Source of the DNA: Rostrohypoxylon terebratum
Taxonomy: Eukaryota > Ascomycota > Sordariomycetes > Xylariales > Hypoxylaceae
Reading direction: 5' to 3'
Assembly: GCA_022497145.1 (NCBI GenBank)
Contig: MU385937.1
Span: forward strand, 1-64,000
Length of the DNA: 64,000 nt
The notes under the pieces were generated by a model, which saw nothing but the letters and a program-made list of their open reading frames with translations, did not search any database and was not told the origin of the DNA. This document shows positions 58,352 to 64,000 of this stretch, piece by piece. The position numbers and the translations under genes were made by a program. Position 1 is the first letter of the stretch, and each line of letters begins with the position of its first letter.

Positions 58352-59577
58352 CAGAGGGTGATCGGCGACCAGAGTTGCCGCTTTCGGGCGCTGGCCCCAA
58401 CATCGTTTATCCGGCACCTAGGTACTACGTATGTATGTAGGGGCGCGCCGCCGGCATTTATTAATCCCCCCCTTCCCCGGAGGACGGTGCTACCGCCCCA
58501 CGAGAGAGGTGAGGTGAGGACGTCATGATGGGAGGACGGGGTCATCATGACGAGACGGTCGTCTAGGTGTGATGCAGGAAGTGGTGGTGATGGTGGTGGG
58601 AGATTGAGGATAGCCTGCTTACTTAGTAGGTAGGTAGGTAAATGCGTATACGAGGACCGACGCTGCTCTCATTCTGTTGATGGATGAGGTGATTGTTACG
58701 TTGTACAGGTAAGGCGGTAAAGCGGTATATACCTACATACCTGAGACTTGCTTTCCGCGTGTTCTATTTATATTCTTTTATCATCGTGAAAAGGTTTTGG
58801 AGGTACATACCTAAAGGATGAGATGAGATGTGATGTCCTACGATTATTTTTTTGGTGGTGACGTCATGTCTGGATTTGCGACTTTAAGCCTTAAGGACAG
58901 TTGAGGGAATCGGGATTGGCAGGGGGGTTATAGGCTAAAATGCTGCGGCTTTGGATGCGACGCCGTAGCTGGCTAGCTGGCTGTGCGGGATAAAGAGTGA
59001 GCTGTTGGTAGCTACCTATAGGCATTGCCGTGGTGCTATCGAAAAGTACGTTAATAAACATAATAAAATGGAGTTCTTGTTCATATTGAATCCTTCTAGG
59101 TTAAGATGGTGTTTCAGGCCTCTAAAAAGTTATTTATTAGGTAGATAGGACCTGGTGCCTTGTATGGTTGTAGCGATGTTTGTATAAATGTCTTAAATTG
59201 TTGGTCGTGAATGCTTAGAGGACTCTATTCGATGTAATAACCTCTGTAAATTTATAGTCTACCTATATATTAATTACCGTTGTTGAAATGTCCGTCTATG
59301 CGTGGTTTCTCTTAAAAACCAATGTATGTTTTCATCTAATTATAGTAGGGAGGTATACAACATCTGCGCCCTGAAGTAACCCAATCTCCTAAACCAAAAC
59401 ACCAAGCCAATCTACTCTAGTCTAGTCTAAATAGAAATCTAATGATAGCCTACCTTGTCGTTAAGCTTCTGGTGAATATAATTAATTACAAAACCAAAAG
59501 GCGAATACTTGGTGATTAGCAAATATTGCATGTATGTTATAGCCAGTGCCCTTTAGTAGGTAGTTCCTGATCGCAGT

Positions 59578-61444
59578 TCACATCCCCACCAATGACTGTA
59601 TCACAACCGTCATCGGCGGAATCGATGTGAACAGAACCGTGATCGTCCCAAAAATGCTCATGGCCAGGATCGATAGCGCCGCGGCTCGGGGATCCGTACG
59701 CAACAGCAGGGCCGCAGCTATAGCCGACGAGTTAGCGCCGAGGGTCACGCCGCGGGTCACGTAGTCGTCTGTATACGCGCGCATGTTAGCTAGCTATCCC
59801 CATCATGTTATCATACTTAAAAAAGAACCAAGTAAAACTCACCCTCGGGGATCTTCAACCAGGCCATCATCCGCTGTCCAACCAGCACTCCCACAATGCC
59901 GCTCATGATCGCCAGCGCAGCGACCGTATTCACGTCGCCGCCTAGATTCGCGGTCGCCGGGACGGCTAGGGCTAAGGTCAGGCTGCGCGCCGCGAAGGCC
60001 AGGCTCCGGGGCGCGCTGATGCCGATGGCGTAGCAGATGGTCGGGTACGCGAACAGCGAGCCGATGCTGATGGCGACGTTGGGGACCAGGATGGCGGCGA
60101 GGTGCTGTCGCAGCTCCCGCCGGTACTGGTACACCGGCAGCGCGAAGGAGACGATGGACGCGTCCAGCACGCTGGAGAACAGGTCGCCGGCGCCTGGGAG
60201 CGGGAGCGGCGCGGTGTAAGGGGACCACAGCTCCACGTAGTTGGTCCCCGTCTTGTAGACGGTCAGGGTGCTGGCGAGGGAGGCGCCTTTGATGAGCCCG
60301 AGCACCCAGATGCTCAGGACGGTGAAGAGCGAGGACACGAGCACCGGGTGCAGGTACGTCCGCCAGTTGAGGGGCAGCGACATCGCGCCGAAGTAGGTTA
60401 GGGTGTTGAGGGTTAGGTGCAGCGGCATGGCGTACCCGACTGCGTAGTAGACGGGCAGGCCGACGAAGAGGAAGATGGTGGTGTAGATGAAGAGGTCGAG
60501 ACGCGCGGTGATGGTTGCTGCCCAGCGTACGGAGCGGGATGGGGTGATGGGGGCTTGGGGTGGGAGGGCTGGGTGTTCGGCGTCGGTGGTTGTGTTTGCG
60601 GGGGACGAGGAATCATCCACGCGGCGTCCCTGAGCGGCATCTTGAGATGGCGGGGGGCGTTGGAGATCTACTTCATCTGAGGAAGGCTGGTCCGAGATCT
60701 CTGCGGGAGTAGAGGTCCCTGCAGAGGCCGGTAAGGTTGTCATAGGTATTTCATCGCTGTTAGGGTTGAGCTCTTCCGCTCGCGCAGTCATGGCTCTTTT
60801 TGATGATCCTAAGATGAGCTGGAGACTTCTAGTCATATACGCTGCAAGGACCATCATTACGATGAAGCCGAGTACTGATGAAGAGTTAGCAACTTTATTA
60901 TTGAAGTAATAAAGGCCTTTTATTTGCTCACTGAAGACGGCGATTATCTTGAGGACTTCTATTCCCCCTATTGACGGGCTTAGGGGTAACAAGACGAATG
61001 AAGGTGTGAAGAGGACATTGATCCATCGTAATGCCCAGCCTCCCTAACAAACAAACATTAGTCTATATGCCGTCTTTGAGGACATGGACAAGATAACCTA
61101 CTGGTATTTCAATAATATTAACGATGCGCTTCGTCCGATGCTCGCCAAGAATTTGTTCGGAAAGCAGCAAAGCCAAGAAAAGAATGATGAGACACGCCAC
61201 CGACGATGGAAATGTCACAGATCCGAGCCCGAATAACTTCTTCACTCCAAAACAAGCCAGTAACATTAGAATTATGCCAAATGGGACGTATAGCCATGCC
61301 TGTATGATGTTGTGCTTGGAATGCCGAAATGACTATAATCGTATTAGCTAATCAGCACAATGGAAAATGCATTATAGATGGAGGTCATACGATTTGCGCT
61401 GCTGATAGCAGGTCATCTAGCGCTGAATTACGCGTGGTCGCCAT
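59578..61444 (-). CDS. LrgA/LrgB-like membrane transporter
   Basis: I model five exons, complement(61391..61444, 61102..61332, 60932..61043, 59843..60874, 59578..59768), giving 539 aa. Introns are 57-74 nt. The third is exactly 57 nt and has no in-frame stop, so retention would add 19 residues (SEQIKGLYYF..). Splicing restores the TM sequence IAVFILGFIVMM and the intron has GTGAGC, GCTAAC and CAG signals. The N-terminal half (to about residue 160) is LrgA-like: VPFGIILMLLACFG, LSEQILGEHRTK and TPSFVLLPLSPSIGG. A polar linker of about 75 residues follows. The C-terminal half is LrgB-like: FALPVYQYRRELRQH, SLTLALAVPATANLGG, DDYVTRGVTLGANSSAIAAA and LRTDPRAAALSILAMSIFG. The family includes bacterial holin-like LrgAB and the plant plastid glycolate/glycerate carrier PLGG1. 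In fungi the location and substrate are not established. Confidence 0.9.
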
Positions 61445-62138
61445 CTTTGGAGTCTCATTGAAGCCAAAACAAACCACTCGATTTGAGATATTTGTTTTTG
61501 TTTTTCCAACTCGGACTTATTCTGGAGAGAAGATGTCGCCGCTAACCACGGATATGCGGATGTTAATGCACGGCCCTCGGCATCGATCTTATGATTATCA
61601 TGGGCAACTACGGAATGAGTCTTACTAAAAGTTCTAACGGGTCTATTGCGTATTATTTGCCGCATATTTACCTATACCTAGGACCTAGGACCTAGGTCTT
61701 AGTAGGTCCTAGGTAATTCACTAGATATTTTAATGGCTAGCGCCGATTTCGGCCCAGTCGATGACTTTCACCTTTCACATTAATAGCTTACTAGGTAACA
61801 AGGAAATCTCATATTTTAGACAGCATCGAGTTCCATTGCTATCTAGGTATTTAAACCGAATAGCTATCCGGTGTAAGCCACGTCATTTTGCAATACATCC
61901 TTCCCCTATATTGCTTCGAAGGCTATGAATCAAACAGTCTTGGAGAAATTATGGGCCAAAATAAGGGGGGATGGGTAGGAAGTGGGTACATGATTCTGAT
62001 AATTCTCCTTTGGAAATCATCATATACATCAGGGAATAGAAGCCAAGCCATCAGAAGTTCCAGGGCAATGTGAAGCAAAATGCCTACCTACTCAACTAAG
62101 CGCCACCAACGCACATTCATCCCGGCGCATATGTGTTA
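61445..62138. other. Intergenic with CCTAGG repeat block
   Basis: Promoter of the LrgA/B-like gene and 3' flank of the 2EXR-like gene. A dense CCTAGGACCTAGGACCTAGG block is at about 61671-61715. No gene is supported. Confidence 0.5.
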
Positions 62139-63439
62139 TCACTTTGGACGTTTTGCCAACTTGGACTTCAAAGACGTAGGCTGCTTGATCTTGCGAGGTG
62201 ACACGGCCTCCGAAGTCTTTGCCTTTCCCTGATCGAACTGGACGAGTAGACCGAGCTCGACCTCGTTGACTTTGTGTCCGAGATTTGGCTCGAGCTTCTG
62301 ATCGGCCCAAATCGACGTGAGTTCGTACCAGTGGTTGAAGATCTCATCATGGCGATTGGAAATAGCGAAGTCCTCGTCACGAACCTCGTAGTAGATAAAT
62401 CGCATGTCTTCGTAACTGGCTAGTTTCTCGCGTTTGGCGATGTCTAGATGCCGTAAACACCGATTAGCATGCGACCTCTAGTGCCGAAAACACAGAAACG
62501 GTATAAGCAGTCTTTTTCTGTCGTCGAAGATAGAACTTACCTCGGAACATAGCCCACGTGTCCTTGAAGTTTTGCTCTACGGCACCCTTGCGCGTCATAC
62601 GAGGGCGACCCAAGTCCTCTTGCTTGAAATTGCCATCGCGACCTCGTTTATTGGCCATCTGTAAGCGCGCAGGGAGGTCGAGCTCCTCCTTAGTGAGCTT
62701 CGTGATGAAGTACAATTTCTTGAGATCAGGGAAGTAAGTGATGAATTTGTCGAGCAAGACGGGGCAATAACGGGTGTTTGAGTGCGTTCGGGGCTGGCAT
62801 CGGCATTGGAAAGGCGGGGCTCGGTCTGGAGTGTCGAACTCGAGGGAGACGCCCTTGATGTCGCGGTACACTTCCTCATTGCTCATGGGTCGGGCCCAGG
62901 TGGGAGTTATGATGCCGACGAATCGGATACACACCACTAAGATCACAGGAGTCAGCAATTTTGTTCATAAAGAAGCACTCTAGAAATTTCAATGTAATGG
63001 CTCTTTAGTTAGGTCGACTTGGAAGTCTCATTCCCAGAATAAGGTCAGGGGGGAAGGGGCAGGGGAAATGCATCTTGATGTGGTACTTACTATCCCAATC
63101 GCAGAAGATCCAAGCTTTTGTGGCAACACCTTCGTTCCTACGGACAGGACGTTGGGGCCAGATGGCCTTAGCCGAAGGCTTCTTGATGAGATTGAACATG
63201 ACTCTTCTCGATGTTGCGTCAACTTTGAAAAGATTCTGACGCTGGATCCAGGCAGAATGATCCTGATTCTTCTTAACAACCTTGACGATTCGTGGTGTCT
63301 GAATGTTGATATCGTTTTCCGGCATGGCATCAGACTGGCGATCGACAAACATCATGAAGCAATGCATGCCTGGAATCAGGGCAGCCTTCTCCCAGACCTC
63401 GATCTTCAGCTCATTACAGAGCTTCTGATAGGAAGCCAT
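62139..63439 (-). CDS. 2EXR-domain-like protein, unknown function
   Basis: I model three exons, complement(63091..63439, 62541..62936, 62139..62443), giving 349 aa. Introns are 154 nt (GTAAGT donor, phase 1) and 97 nt (GTAAGT donor, phase 1). Both joins keep the frame and give continuous sequence (CDWD|MVCIRFVG and AMFR|DIAKREKL). The N-terminus, LCNELKIEVWEKAALIPGMH (residues 7-26), has the L..ELR..IWE.AL layout of the 2EXR/F-box-like N-terminal domain common in filamentous fungi. The body alternates hydrophobic and charged pieces (DKFITYFPDLKKLYFITKLTKEELD). The C-terminus is basic (SPRKIKQPTSLKSKLAKRPK). No catalytic motif is seen. Such proteins form large, fast-evolving families of unknown role, some F-box-related. 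The gene is probably real; its function is unknown. Confidence 0.75.
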
Positions 63440-64000
63440 GGCTACTATATACTTGTTAGCATAACTGGGTAACTAGTAGATATAGGATAAATCACCATAC
63501 CTTTAGGGTCAAGATAGATACAACTTGGCGAGGGATCTTGATATGGGCTCGTGTCTGTAATGAACACAAGTGAAGATATTCACGTAATGTAGTGTCAAGT
63601 GAATTATTTTACAGTAGGCGGAAAGTTTCTAGTGAGTGAATGAAAGAATGTAAAAGGGAAACGGCGGCGAGGTCTCTACTTGTGCCTCCTGTTAATAGAA
63701 ATATGCATCAGATTAGCTTTTTTACGCAGAACAAAATAGAGAAGGGGCGATTTCGAGCTGTAAAAAACTTACAGACTTGGGACTATAACTGAGAGACCCT
63801 TGGTCTTCCTAGTATGATCTAGAAAGACCAAGGCTGGAGGGAGTGAGAATGGGAGATGTCAGATGTGTGGTGGAAAATAAGAAAGGTGAGAAGGGGAGGT
63901 TTTGCAAAAGGTTGCGGGAGAGAAAACATTGCAACCATATCAGTTCTTCAGGCTTTTTCAAATAGTTCAACCTAGGCCACGATCCTTAGGTGAGTGAGAT
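63440..64000. other. Window edge, upstream of 2EXR-like gene
   Basis: Promoter side of the 2EXR-like gene up to the window edge. No coding frame recognised. Confidence 0.4.

Larger units (their letters stand above)
52137..59577. other. Gene-poor stretch, 7.4 kb
   Basis: No gene is supported. Frames such as 55612-56052 and those near 57000-57900 overlap on several frames and strands and show no domain. Simple repeats include GGTGTTAT/GAGTGTTA units (53890-53930), GGTAT units (53988-54005), GGATGGATT units (54020-54044), AAACGAAAT units (54743-54770), and G homopolymers at 57819-57832 and 58335-58351. A locally GC-rich interval lies at about 56800-58600. Confidence 0.5.

Noticed and set aside
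1..64000. tRNA, rRNA, telomere repeats, DNA transposons, secondary-metabolite cluster
   Set aside because: No tRNA B-box with cloverleaf, no TTAGGG array, no transposase or long terminal inverted repeats, and no PKS/NRPS/terpene core gene were found by eye. Short tRNAs could still have been missed.

Overview
The window is nuclear DNA of a filamentous ascomycete (Pezizomycotina). The evidence is short introns (mostly 46-77 nt) with GTRAGT-type donors and CTAAC/CTGAC branch sites, a HET-domain gene, secreted carbohydrate-active enzymes, a fungal sugar porter, and a CP2/grainyhead transcription factor. Many intergenic stretches carry short palindromic ACCTAGGT/GGTAGGTACC-type repeats. The class is probably Sordariomycetes; that, and any guess at order, is inference only. 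All exon structures here were built by hand from reading frame, splice signals and family knowledge, without transcript data.

Layout. 0.4-2.5 kb: a Gln-rich coiled-coil protein (-). 3.5-6.3 kb: a secreted L-asparaginase (+) convergent with a secreted, GPI-anchored GH5 glucanase/cellulase-like enzyme (-). 7.0-8.2 kb: a lactonase-type beta-propeller (+). 9.0-10.3 kb: a C2H2 zinc-finger protein (-). 11.7-12.5 kb: a four-TM membrane protein (+). 14.7-16.4 kb: an oxysterol-binding protein of the Kes1/Osh type (+). 17.4-19.4 kb: a HET-domain gene broken by an in-frame stop (+). 19.6-20.6 kb: a short-chain dehydrogenase (-). 21.0-22.1 kb: a protein of unknown function ending in six-residue P-x-G-T repeats (-). 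22.7-30.0 kb: three genes on one strand, namely a GH43 galactanase-like enzyme, a sugar porter and a DHA1-type MFS transporter. 33.6-35.9 kb: a large coiled-coil protein (+). 49.3-52.1 kb: a CP2/grainyhead transcription factor (+). 59.6-61.4 kb: an LrgA/LrgB-like membrane transporter (-). 62.1-63.4 kb: a 2EXR-like protein (-).

About 24 kb (30.0-33.6, 36.0-49.3 and 52.1-59.6 kb) has no gene I can support. It is rich in microsatellites and the AvrII-like palindromic repeats. One part of it (44.4-45.0 kb) holds a dense run of strong stem-loops that may be a structured RNA.

How the genes work together: the GH43 exo-galactanase-like enzyme and the sugar porter lie about 0.4 kb apart on the same strand and plausibly act as a release-and-uptake pair for galactan-derived sugar. 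Asparaginase, GH5 and GH43 are all secreted, which fits a plant-associated or saprotrophic lifestyle (inference). Points worth a second look are the RIP-like nonsense codon in the HET gene, a one-base frame offset at a CTCGGGT donor in both adjacent transporter genes, the hexapeptide-repeat protein, several micro-exons, and the stem-loop-rich intergenic block.
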